DNA of 64,000 nucleotides, taken from assembly GCF_023159225.1 (NCBI RefSeq), contig NC_063161.1, positions 71,824,767 to 71,888,766 on the forward strand. Direction: 5' to 3'. Under the pieces are notes generated by a model, which was given only the letters and a program-made list of their open reading frames with translations, had not been told where the DNA came from and ran no database searches. A program made the translations under genes and the position numbers. Source of the DNA: Perognathus longimembris pacificus (lineage: Eukaryota > Chordata > Mammalia > Rodentia > Heteromyidae). Within the stretch, counting starts at the first letter, position 1, and every line of letters begins with the position of its first letter. Positions 22,332-33,100 of the stretch are shown here, one piece after another.

Positions 22332-22361
22332 GTGGGCGGGATCACTGCCCATCCCGCCCAC
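22332..22361. promoter_or_regulatory. Perfect inverted repeat of a GC-box (11-bp arms, 8-bp spacer)
   Basis: GTGGGCGGGAT at 22332-22342 is mirrored exactly by ATCCCGCCCAC at 22351-22361. Each arm contains a GGGCGGG SP/KLF-type core next to GGAT. This is a candidate paired transcription-factor site in the SH2B2 5' intron; function is inferred. Confidence 0.45.
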
Positions 22362-22689
22362 TGCAGGCCTATCCGTTGGTGTCTGCCCATTAGTGGAGTA
22401 GCCTGGTGCTCATCAATATTTTATGGAATGACCGGGCCTTGGGATCTGGAACTGTGGGAGGGGGAGGCTAAAGACTAGGGTTTTTTTTTTTCCATTTCCA
22501 ATTGTCAGCTCTATTTTTACCTCCGGAAGCCGTCGCCCCCTCCCCCTTGGGTCTGTGTCTGGCTGGCTCACCACAGGGGTCTGTCTGGGGCCTGGCTGAG
22601 CAGGGAGGAGGGGCCCCAGCGGGATAACAGCTGGACAATCTTCCATGTCAAAAGAGTCAAGGACCCTACTTCAGAATCAGGTGCCCTGT

Positions 22690-22885
22690 GGGGGCCTGTG
22701 GCTCATGCCTGTCATCCTGGCTACTCCTGAGGCAGAGGTCTGAGGATTGAGCTTCAAAGGCAGCTCCGGCCACAAATCCCTGACACTTATCTTTAGATAA
22801 CCAGCACAGAGCCTGAAGTGGAGCTGTAGAGCACCAGCCTTAAGTGAAAAAGGCCAAGCAGGAGTTCAGGGTCCTGAGCTTGGAT
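22690..22885 (+). mobile_element. B1-Geo SINE, diverged
   Basis: Head (TGGCTCATGCCTGTCATCCT) and Geo part (GGAGCTGTAGAGCACCAGCC) with several deletions. Confidence 0.75.
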
Positions 22886-23279
22886 GATGAGCCTGGGTTT
22901 CCCAGTGGTGTCTCACCCACTTCTTCAACCTCCCAGGGGCCCCTGGAGCAGGGCTGAGACACCGCAGAAACCGAGGGTGCAGAATCACAGGGCCCAAGGC
23001 CAGAAGGCTCTGGGAAGAAGAGGGCTATGTGTGGTGTGAAGGTAGAGGAGTATGAAGAGGCTGAGGAGGAGGGAAGTCAGAGATGGGAGGAAGGGGCGGG
23101 CTCAGTTTTCAGATTTTCCAGGCTCCCCCCTACAGTGGGGACAGATTGACCCCTTCTAGTCTGCTTCTGGAACCTATGGGTTCTGTTCTTTCCCACCCTG
23201 CTTTTTCACCCATAGTGACTGGGCAGCAGCCTGGCTGGACAGGAGATGCTTCCTGTTCCCCACGCTCCTAGAGGCTGGG

Positions 23280-23600
23280 GAGCCATGTCCACGGCTGCAG
23301 GTGGATCAGAACCTTACAAAGCCCCTTCTCAGGAGGCAGAGACAGGAAAATCGTGGTTTCAGGCCAACCTGGGGCAGAAGTTAGAGAGATCCTATCTCAA
23401 AAATATAACAGGTATAGCCATGCTTATCTGTGACCCAGCTACTAAGGAGGCTGATGTAGAAGGGGCTGACTGAGGCCAGCCTGGGCCACAGCACAAGGCC
23501 CTCTCTGAAAAGCTAAAAGCAAAAGGAGTGGGTATGGGGCTCACATGGCAGGGCGCTTGCCTCGCAAGCACCCAGCCTGAGTCCCTCATAACCCAAAAGA
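23280..23600 (+). mobile_element. B1-type heads with an ID-type end
   Basis: Two B1-like segments (CAGGAGGCAGAGACAGGAAA; CTACTAAGGAGGCTGATGTA) and a tRNA-like end (GGGCGCTTGCCTCGCAAGCA). Interpreted as tandem or dimeric old SINEs. Confidence 0.65.
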
Positions 23601-23620
23601 TTAAGAAAAAGTGGTTGCAG

Positions 23621-23818
23621 GGTCTGGGAATATGGCCTAGTGGCAAGAGTGCTTGCCTCATATACAGGAAGCCCTGGGTTCAATTCCTCAGCACCACATA
23701 TATAGAAAAGGCCAGAGGTGGCGCTGTGGCTCAAGTGGTAGAGTGCTAGCCTTGAGCAAAAAGAAGCCAGGGACAGTGCTCAGGCCCTGAGTCCAAGCCA
23801 CGGGACTGGTAAAAGAAA
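23621..23818 (+). mobile_element. IDL-Geo SINE
   Basis: Forward dimer with 18-bp [21 protein letters not shown] at 23603-23620 and 23819-23836. Confidence 0.93.
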
Positions 23819-24471
23819 AAGAAAAAGTGGTTGCAGAGTTCACCTCACTTCCAGGGAGAAAAGCACACTCAGGGGTTCATGTGAGGTAGCGTCTATCATC
23901 CAGGGAGTCAAGGGTCAGGCCTTAGGCCTAGCTCAGCCAAGATCTGTACACTCAGTGCTCATGTCCCCTCCCCAGGGCTTGGCGTTCGTCTCTGCATTTG
24001 TAACTCTGTGCAGGGTGTCCTGCTACCCTCTCCACCCGGGAAGGTTTCTTCTCTCCCACCTCCTGGAGGAAACTCCCTGACCCCTCTGGCCCTACCCTTA
24101 GTTGGGTGGGGGGGTGTCTCTGGGGGAGCTCTCCCCATCTGGAAGCCTCTCCTAGGCTCATGTTCCACCCCAGGTTGGGCCTGTGGTTGTTAACAGCTGA
24201 TCTATGGCTGAGGCTGCCCCAAGAGAGGGAATTTCCCAGGTGCCCTGGGGTCCAGAGGCCTTGCCATGAGCCGGGGAAGTGGGGCGGCTATTTTTACCTG
24301 GCGTTTAATTACAGGGCTTGGCTCCCACAAGAGATTGGAGATCCTGGTTTGTGGTGTTTTTTTGTTTTGTTTTGCTTTTTCAGGAGCCAAGGAAGGGGGG
24401 AGGGCAGGTCAGGAGCTGAGATTATGGGAAAGTAGGTGAGCACCAGTCCCTCAGAAGAATGGGTCTTTCCT

Positions 24472-24700
24472 GGGCTCATTGTGGTGGTTCACGCCTATAA
24501 TCCCAGCTATTTAGGAGGCAGGGTTATGAGGATCTTGTCTGAGGACAAGAGGGGCAAAAGCTCAAGATCTTCTGAAAAACTAAATGCAAAAGCACTGGGG
24601 CATGGCTCAAAGGTATGGGGCATGGCTCAAAGGTAGAGCACTTGCTTGCCAAGCACAAAGCCCTGAATTTGATTTTTACTTTAAAAAAGAAAAATCACTG
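24472..24700 (+). mobile_element. B1-ID type dimer
   Basis: Head TGGTTCACGCCTATAATCCC, then a tRNA-like end GGTAGAGCACTTGCTTGCCA. GGTATGGGGCATGGCTCAAA-type sequence is duplicated locally. Confidence 0.65.
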
Positions 24701-24978
24701 TTGACCCTCAGACAAACGGTCCCCAGGGCAGAGCCTCTTCCCTACCTGTACCCCCTGGGGGATCCTCACCCTAGCCTGGGGTGAAAATTACCAGAGGAAA
24801 ATGGAGAGGGGAGGGGTGTGCACAGCTGGCTAGGTCTGCTCCCCCAGGGATGCTAGCCACCCTGAGTGACAAGGATGGAGTCCCTAGTGACTGACACACT
24901 GAATGTATCCATTCCAGTGGGGAAGGAGGGGGTTGCTGGGCAACAGAGGAGGATGCCGGGGTAAGGAGACAGCAGAGA

Positions 24979-25190
24979 GTGCTGGGAATGTGGCTTAGTG
25001 GTAAAGTGCTTGCCTAGCATGCATGAAGCCCTGGGTTCAATTCCTCAGCACCACATAAAGAGAAAAAGCCAGAAGTGGCACCATGGCTCAAGTGGTAGAG
25101 TGCTAGCCTTGAGCAAAAGGAAGCCAGGGACAGTGCTCAGGCCCTGAGTTCAAGCCCCAGGCCTGGCCAAAAAAAAAAAAAAAAAAAAAA
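24979..25190 (+). mobile_element. IDL-Geo SINE
   Basis: Forward dimer with a pure A-tail. TSD AGACAGCAGAGA at 24967-24978 and AGATAGCAGAGA at 25191-25202 (one change). Confidence 0.92.
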
Positions 25191-25314
25191 AGATAGCAGA
25201 GATTCCTGAATCTGTGCATCCTCGAGAAAGTCTGATGGAGGTGTGGTGGTACATGCCTATGATCCCAGCACTAGGGGGCTGGAGCAGGATAATCGAGTTC
25301 CAGGCCAACCTGGC

Positions 25315-25545
25315 TCTAGTGGCCCAAGCTTGTGATTCTAGCTACTCAGGAAGCTGAGATCTGAATATCATAGTTCAAAGTCAGACCAGGCAGGAACGTC
25401 CAATAAGACTCTTACCTCCAATCAACCACCAAAAAAGTCAGAAGTGGAGCTGTGGCTCAAGTGGTAGAGTGCTAGCCTTGAGCACAAAAGCCTAGGGACA
25501 GCACCTAAGCCCTGAGTAGAATCCCTAGGACTAACACATACAGAC
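25315..25545 (+). mobile_element. B1-Geo SINE
   Basis: Head (GCTTGTGATTCTAGCTACTC) and Geo part (GTGGAGCTGTGGCTCAAGTG) with the usual linker AAGACTCTTACCTCCAATCA. Confidence 0.84.
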
Positions 25546-25555
25546 ACACAAAGTT

Positions 25556-25820
25556 CCAACCCTGAGCTGTACTCCTAGCTACTCAGGCTTGAGATCTGAG
25601 CCGTTAACTTCAAAGCCAATCTGGGCAGAAAAAATCTGAAATTCTCCCAAAAGAAACTCAGGGACAGTCTGGCCCAGGCCCTGAGTTCAAGCCCCAGGAC
25701 TGGCCACAATAACAAAAAATCCAAAAGTGGAAGTATAGTTCAAGGAGTAAAATGCCATCCTTGAGTGAAATAGCTCAGGGATAGCACCCAGGCCCTGAGT
25801 TCGAGCTTCCACTACAGGCA
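25556..25820 (+). mobile_element. Degraded B1-Geo plus extra Geo monomer
   Basis: A deleted B1-Geo (25556-25705) is followed by a separate Geo monomer (25717-25820), then an AAGG-rich run to 25860. Two Geo monomers in tandem, either by insertion or by duplication. Confidence 0.65.
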
Positions 25821-26420
25821 CAAAGGAAGGAAGGAAGCAAAGAAGGAAAAAGAAAGAAAATCCAGTTCCCTACGTGGATGAAGATATTGCTGAGGTCGAG
25901 GCCATCTTTAAATGCCTCCATCCAGTGGAGCACATGGGTCTGGATTAGCCAGAACACCTTGTCTTTGTATCCAAGAAGCTGTGTGGCTCCAGGCCTGGCA
26001 AGGGGTTTGCAGGTTCAGCCATGGCACGCCTGTACCCTACTTGTCGCTCGATCCACTGAGCACCTGAGGTTAAGTCCAGCGGGGACGTAGCTGCCCCTGC
26101 GAGACTGCCAAAATCGGGCCCCTGCCATGTGGAACTGGCACTTCCACCCGAGCAGATACACAGCAGTAGGAGAGGGTGGCAGGCCAGGGGTCCCCGGGCC
26201 CGCGGCTGGCTGGAGCTGGTGTTTAGCACTGGTCGGTCGATTGGTGGATCCAGGCTGTGGGACAAGTGTGATAGTTGAGCAAAATCCGAAGGAGGCTTGG
26301 GAAAGCCGGGCCTGAGTGGAGGCCCTGGGGTGGGAATGGGGCTGCGGGAGGCGAGTGGGGAGAGGCTGGGTGGGAGGTGGCACAGTGACCCTCTCTTGTG
26401 CCCAGCTGCAGGGGGCTACG

Positions 26421-26438
26421 ATGGGAGCGGAGCCATGA
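26421..26438 (+). promoter_or_regulatory. SH2B2: Five-codon upstream ORF overlapping the SH2B2 start (ATGA)
   Basis: ATG GGA GCG GAG CCA TGA begins 14 bases upstream of the main ATG, in the same exon, and its TGA (26436-26438) overlaps the main start codon (26435-26437) as ATGA. This geometry permits termination-reinitiation or leaky scanning; whether it affects translation is inference. Confidence 0.6.
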
Positions 26439-27121
26439 ATGGTGCGAGCCCCGGCGGCGCCCGCAGCCCGGCCCGGGTGCCCGACTGGCGGCAGTTCTGC
26501 GAGCTGCAGGCGCAGGCGGCCGCCGCGGACTTCGCGCTCGAGTTCTGCCGCTTCCTGCGAGACCACCCGGCCCACGACGGCCCGGACGCGGGCGCCGCCT
26601 TCGCGCGCCACTTCGCCCGGAGCTTCCTGGACGCGTTCGGCGCGGAGGTGCGACGCGTGCGGGGCGGCGCGGGCGAGGAGGCGGCGGCGGAGGAGGAGGA
26701 GGCGGGCGCGCCAGAGCCGCTCCGGGCGCGCGGCCGCTGGCGCAGCTCCGAGGACCTGGCGGACGGGGCGGACGCGGCGGCTCCCCGCGCCCGCGGGCGC
26801 AAGGGCTTCTCGCTGCGCCACCTCGGGCTGTGCGTGGCGGACGGCGTGCGCGACCTGTGGCACCGGCGCTCCGAGCCCGACGCGGGGCTCCCGGAGCCCC
26901 GGGAGCGCGGCGAGCGGCGGGCGCGGCGGCTGCGGCTGCCCCGCGCTTTGGCCGGCAGGGCGGAGCCGGCGGACGTGCAGCGCGAGGGCGCACTGCGCTT
27001 CATGGTGGCCGACGACGCGGGACCCGGCGCGGCGCAGTGGCACCGCTGCCGCCTGCTGCTGCGCAGGGCGGGCGCCGCCGCTGGGGAGCGCTTCCGCCTC
27101 GAGTTCTTCGTGCCGCCCAAG
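26435..27121 (+). CDS. SH2B2: SH2B2 coding exon 1 (dimerisation domain, start of PH domain)
   Basis: 687 coding bases, 229 residues. The exon begins at an acceptor ending CCCAG at 26405 (an alternative AG is at 26411). Donor AAG|GTGAGC. It encodes the N-terminal phenylalanine zipper, a Glu/Ala-rich linker (about 77-90), a basic region with [20 protein letters not shown], and the first PH-domain strands ([23 protein letters not shown]). The exon is a CpG island in itself. Confidence 0.93.
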
Positions 27122-30100
27122 GTGAGCGCGGGCCCGGGGGCACGGGGGCACGGGGAAGTCTGGAGCGCTTCCGCCTGGAGTTCTTCGGGCAGCCCAAGGC
27201 GAGCGCAGGCACCGGGAGCGGGGAGCGTGGCGGGTGCCCATATTGGCAGGTGGAAATAGTCGGCATAGTCTGGAGGCCGCCGGGACCCGCCCCCTCGTAG
27301 CAGGGCGCCCGGAAGCTTTTTTTTCTAGGGTGCTCCTGTTTCCACCCCTCTGGACCGTCAGAGCCCAAGGGGCAACACGGGGGCTTCTCCGGACCTGCCT
27401 GCTTTACTGGATGGGGCTGTGGGTCTCCGTGGCCTTCTGAGAGCCTGCCCAGGGCCCCCTGACTCACGGATGGACACCCGGCGGAGAGTGTAGCCTGTCC
27501 CGGCACAGCTTGCTCTGTCCCCACCTCGCTCTTGGGCTCAAGAATGGGGGTGGGGTGCCACTGTTCAAGCCTGTAATCCCAGCTACTCAGGAGGTTGAGA
27601 TAGAATCCATCCAATCATCATTTTTGGTGGGCGGGGTGTGGGGGGGGCTAAACTCATGGGCACTGTCCCTGAGCTCTTTTGCTCAAGGCTAGCCCTCTAC
27701 CACTTGGAGCTACAGCACCACTTGTGGTTTTCTGGTGGTTCATTGGAGTTCAGTTTCACAGACTTTCCTGCCCCAGCTGGCTTTGAACCTCCATCCTCAG
27801 ATCTCAACCTCCCGAGTAGCTAGGATTATAGGAGTGAACCATCATTACTTGGTGAGACTCTTACCTCCAGTTAGCCAGCAAAAAGCCAAAAGTAGAGTGG
27901 TGGCTCAAGTGGTAGAGTGCTAACCTTGAGTAAAAAAAACTAGGAGACAGCACCCAAGCTCTGGGTTCAAGCCCAGTATTGACATCAGAAAAGGGGGTGG
28001 GATGTGAGAAGTGAGGGTGTGGAGCCTCTGTGCACTGGAGGCTTGTGCTGACATTGCAGTTGGAGACACCCGGCACCTGCCCATCCTGGGGTCCACTTAC
28101 TCCCTGTCTCCCTAATTGCCCATTTTAGCATTCTCTGTCCTTGGGGGGTCTCTGCATGCTCCTCCCCACCTCTCCTGCAGGTAAGGGATCCCAAAGCTGT
28201 GTGCCCATAGAGCCTGGAGAGCTGACCCCCACCTCTGAAGAACTGTGCCCCCAAACCCCAGGGCTTTGTGCCTGCCCAAGCCACTGCCCTTAAGTCCCTG
28301 AGGCACATCTGAGGCAGACACGAGGACTGCCCCTCCATGAGGACTGCTTGCCCTGGGCCTCGCTGCCCACAGCCCTGAGCGGCAGTCACAGCTGCCGGCC
28401 TGTTAACAGCCACGTGTGCTGAGGGTGAGTGGCTGGCTCTGGCGCGCCCTCCATTGCTCCCTGGGGAGCCTGCCAGTTCCACAAAAGGCTCCTGAGGGGT
28501 CTGCAGGCCCTTCCAATTCTGAGGAAGTTCAGAGGCTTCTTAGCTTGCTTCTGCCTCGCTCTTACTTCTTGCAAATGTTAGAGCATATTTTGGCACTTGG
28601 GAGTGATGTGATGGAAGAGCAGTATGTTACACAGTGGCGTATTGGTTTTTTTTTCTCCTGGTCCTGGGGCTTGACCTCAGGGCCTGGGCACCATCCCTGA
28701 ACCTCTTTGTGGTCAAGGCATGCGCTCTACCACTTGAGCCACAGCACCACTTCCAGCTTTTTCTGAGTAGTTTATTGGAGATAAGAGTCTCACGGCCTTT
28801 CCTGTCCAAGCTGGCCTTAAGCCATGATCTCAGTTCTCAGCTTTGTGAGTAGCTGGAATTACAGGCATGAGCCACTGGTGCCCAGCTGTGTTAGGCTTTT
28901 TGATGTTGTTGTTGCTATAATAAAACACCTGAGGTGGGCATTGCATTAAGAAACAAGGTCTATTTCACTCTGCTTTGGAAGTTTTAATGTCCAGGTCTTG
29001 GCCTCTGTGAAAGTCAGGGCTGGTCTCAATCGGTGTGGCAGAGGGATAGAAGGGAAATGGGCATGTAGCCAAGTGTATAGTGGCCTCACTTGACAACACG
29101 TCACTCTTCAGACCACCAACCAGGTTCCCTTAAGAACTACATTAATCTCTTCCCAGCACAGCATCCAGAATTATCCAACCACCTTCTACAAGCAATTGCC
29201 TCTTAAAAGTTCTACCCTCTCGTCATGCCACTGCCCTGGGAACAGGTCCCAGCCCTGGCTCGTACCTCGGGGTCCAGGAGACTGGCCCCCAGCATGAGGA
29301 GTCTCTAGAGCACCCCACTGACACGCCCCCTTACCGATCTGCCCTGGCCCCTGAGAGCAGTCAGGAGCTGGGGGTATGCGGGCTCAGGCATCATTTCCTG
29401 ACATCTTTAGACTTCCTCTCACAGTGCTTGATGTCCCACGTCAAGTCTCTGGCTTCCTGACCTCTTACCCCTGCAGGAAGAGACCCCATGTCCCCTCATG
29501 GCCGTATGCTAGGCCAGCCTTGAGGGTCTAAGAAGCAGTGAAAAGCAGACATAGTGGCTCAGGCCTGTAATCTCAGCTATTCAGGAGGAGGCAGAGATGG
29601 AAGGATTGCTGTTTGAGGCCAGCCCAGCTCCTCCCCCCGATCTCAACAAACAAGCCTTGCACAGTGGTACAGGTCTGTTAATCCCAGGTAGATGGAAGTC
29701 ATAGGTAGGAGAATGGTGGTCTGAGGCTGGCTCAGGCAGAAAGCAAGAGATCCTGTCTGAAAATAACTAAGGTAAAAAGGGACTGGACATGTGGCTTAAG
29801 TGGTAAAGCACCTTCCTGCCTAACAAGCATAAAGTCTTAAGTTGAATCTTCAGTACTGTCAAAGTAAGCAATGAAGCTGTCTGTGACACTGCACAAACAC
29901 CCGCCAATTTGGGCATTTCCTGGCAGCCACCAGGAAACTTGTAACCATATTTGCAGGACTGGATGCAGATTTGAACTGGGTGAGCTCCTGGAGCCCTGGT
30001 GTGGAGCTGGGAGGACAAGCTAGAGACAGGTGTGCCTGGAGAGCCGGCTTCAGATACCAGGCCAGGGACCACACCCGAAGGTCCCAGACCAGGCCTACAC

Positions 30101-33100
30101 AGCGGCCTCTGCACCCCACTTGCAGCTGAGGCCCTCCCTCACTGCCCCAAGCCCAGCCCTGGGCCTGCTGAAGAGTGGCCAGACCTGCCAGGAATTCCCA
30201 GCTGCCTGAGCACTGAGTGCGCCCTTCCTTTTCCTCCTGAGAAAGTCCCTGAGCCAGAGTCCAAGCCCTGCCAGGAAGCCCCATCCTGGGCTGCTTCAGG
30301 GGCCTCTGGGCCAGGACAGGAGCCCAGAGCAAGGCCCCAAGTGCCCCCCATGGCACCCTGTCACCCCAGCTTGGGTGAACCCTGCAGTGTGCTGGGACAC
30401 GAGTGCCCGGCCCTCACTTTGGAGAGTGTAGCTGGAGGCAGGAGGCCGCTTTCTTTGGTGTTTTTTTGTTTTGTTTTGTTTTTTGCTAGTCCTGGGCCTT
30501 GGACTCAGGGCCTGAGCACTGTCTTTGGCTTCTTTTTGCTCAAGGTTAGCACTCTACCACTTGAGCCACAGCACCACTTCTGGCCATTTTCTATATATGT
30601 GGTGCTGGGGAATCGAACCCAGGGCTTCATATATACTATGCAAGCACTTTTACCACTAGGCCATATTTCCAGCCCCCCAGGAGGCCACTTTCTTTTCTTT
30701 TTCTTTTGCTAGTCATGGGGCTTAAACTTAGGTCCGGGGCACTGTCCCTAAGCTTTTTTGCTCAAGGCTAACACTCTACCACTTCAGCCATAGCATAACT
30801 CTGGGCTTTCTGGGAAGTTACTTGGAAATAAGAGTTTCATGGGCTTTTCTGCCCAGACTGGCTTCAGACCACAATCCTCAGGTCTCTGTCTCTTGAGTAG
30901 CTAGGATTACAGGGGTGAGCCACTGGCCCTGGCTTAGCATGTTTTTAGTTAACTATCAAAAAGCTGTAAGTGGAGCTATAACTTGCGTGGTAGCAGGCTA
31001 GCCTTGAGTGAAAAACATAAGGGACAGCACCCAGGCCCTGAGTTCAAATCCCAGTACCAGCACAAAGAAATTTTTAAAAAGGAAATAAAAGCCCAGGTTG
31101 GGTGGACACACTGGTCACTGGGTGGCCCAGTAGGGCTCAGAGGTCAAGGACTCAGATGGCTTGTCATGTAACCATGGAGACAGTCCCTCCACTTCCCCAA
31201 CTGCGAAACAGGGTCATACCTCCATGCCAGGTTGTCCTCAGCAGTCTAAGCAGAGGGCAGTACTGACCTTGGGAGCTGGGAAGGGCATGGTGGGTGTCAT
31301 GAGCCCCTCACCAACCCCTCCTGGCCTTGCAGGCCTCCAGGCCAAAGGTGAGCATCCCCTTGTCAGCCATCATGGAGGTGCGGACCACCATGCCCCTGGA
31401 GATGCCTGAGAAGGACAACACATTTGTGCTCAAGGTAAGCCCGCCCGGTCCCAAACATCATCTGGCTGTTGCAGACCATGTTGGGGAAAATGGACCCCCC
31501 AGCAGCCAGGAGTGGGGAGGAGGCCCAGGGTGCCACAGCAGGCACCCAGCTCATAGCAGGGGCTTGGGTCTCCAGCCCCAGGCCCCCTCCCATTTCCTCC
31601 TAGGGACTCATCAAACTTTCACTTCCTCCCCTCCCTGGTCCCCACCACACCAGGCCACACCCACCCCATGGCAAGAGCTGTGGCTGGCATGTAGCAAATG
31701 CCTTGTGTCAGGGCACAGGGAGGTGACCAGTGTGCCCTGCTGAGGCCACTTTCTTGGAGCATTTTTGGCCAGGCTGAGTCCCCCCTGGGGCCCAGTTCCC
31801 CCACTCAGTTACACAGAACCCCTACCCTCTTCCCAGGCCCTGCCCAGCTTAATGTTCTTGCCTGGCTCTAAGTCATAAACTCCTGTATTCAATGGGCAGT
31901 AGGCCATCTCCGTGCCCTGAGTCACCCCAGGCTGGGACTGAGGACATAGCCCTGCCCATCTGCTGGGGGACCCCTGGGCTGCTGATAGGCAAAAGCCCCA
32001 AGGCAGAAGGCCTGCCAGTCCTACTCTGGGCCTCAGTTTCCCCATCTGTCCAGAAAGGCGTGGAAGGGGCTCTGTGAGGAGTCCCCCTAGACCGATATTG
32101 CATCTTGACATAGGCACAGGACAGGAAGCTGAGAACAGGGGCATCCTACCCCAACGATAGGGTCACATCCTAACAGGCAGGCAGCTGCCGTGTGGCTCTG
32201 AGCCTCTAGGGCCTCCCTCCCTCCGGAGTGTGGGGAGGACCCTGCCCATAGGGTGCTGGCAGGTGTCCTGGCTTCTCCAGGCGGTAGGCACAGGGGTGAA
32301 GTTTTAGGCACCAAAGTATGATCCCCCCCCCCAACCCAGTGTACAGAGCCAGCTGCTTCCCCCCACTTGACTTGAACCCCATCTGTGAAGGACCAGAGTA
32401 TAGGCTGGGGACAGTGGGCCATGCTCCTGAGCCAGCAGAAGAGGTCCTGGCTGGACCTCATTTCCAGGTGGGTTGGCTGTCATCTCTGAGCCCAGAGACG
32501 CCCCCATGGGGGATAGAGGTCTAGCGCATTGCCCCCTCTGCAGGTGGAGAATGGAGCTGAGTACATCCTGGAGACCATTGACTCTCTGCAGAAGCACTCA
32601 TGGGTGGCTGACATCCAGGGCTGCGTGGATCCTGGGTGAGTCCCTGTGTGGCTCCTAGGTGGGGGTGGATTGGGTTGCCGCTCCTGGTCCCACCCCTGCT
32701 CACCCCAGAATGCTCAGGGAACCATGAAAGGTTCTTGTCCTCATACTTATGGAAGCCTGGAACTCCCAGAAGATGGGCACTGATGAGGCAGCCCCCAGCT
32801 CAGAGAAGGCCACAGGTAAGGAAGCACACCTGACCCAAAGCCTAAATGCGAGCCCCACCAGGGGCAAAAGCTGATGACCAGACACCAGTGGCTCACACCT
32901 GTAATCCCAGCTACTCAGGAGGCTGAGACCTGGAAGAACAGGGTTCAAAGTCAGCCTGTGGAAGAAAAGTTTGTGAGATTCCATTTCCAATTACCCAGCA
33001 AAATGTTGTACTGGAAGTGTGACTTAAGTGGTAGAGCACCAGCTATGAGCAAGAAAGCCCAGTGAGAGTATGAGGTCCTGAGTTCATGCACTGATACTGG

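Larger units (their letters stand above)
18720..26405 (+). other. SH2B2: SH2B2 5' intron (non-coding)
   Basis: No exon is supported. Repeats are B1-Geo (-) at 19150-19375, B1 (-) at 19420-19520, nested SINEs at 21092-21480, B1-Geo (+) at 22690-22885, B1 and ID pieces at 23280-23600, IDL-Geo at 23621-23818 and 24979-25190, a B1-ID dimer at 24472-24700 and B1-Geo at 25315-25820. 19530-21090, 21540-22680 and 23830-24470 look single-copy. They contain a perfect GC-box inverted repeat (22332-22361) but no recognisable gene. Confidence 0.6.
27122..31332 (+). other. SH2B2: SH2B2 intron after coding exon 1
   Basis: 4.2 kb with no supported exon. It holds the duplicated exon end, an inverted pair of B1-Geo elements (27556-27985), B1-Geo (-) at 28655-28890, B1 and ID copies at 29545-29870, IDL-Geo (-) at 30456-30677, B1-Geo (-) at 30700-30935 and a Geo half (+) at 30946-31065. 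28900-29230 has the look of an older interspersed repeat I cannot classify. 29870-30440 shows nothing recognisable. Confidence 0.6.

Noticed and set aside
26297..26434. Possible upstream start extending SH2B2 by 46 residues
   Set aside because: The extension would run through the pyrimidine-rich acceptor and intron. The family start is the MNGA methionine at 26435.
26015..27241. 408-codon minus-strand frame opposite SH2B2 exon 1
   Set aside because: A shadow of the very GC-rich coding exon on the other strand. The + strand frame matches the SH2B family.
28900..29230. Ancient DNA transposon or LTR at the CTATAATAAAACACCTGAGG block
   Set aside because: It resembles an old interspersed repeat, but I cannot assign the family or the boundaries.
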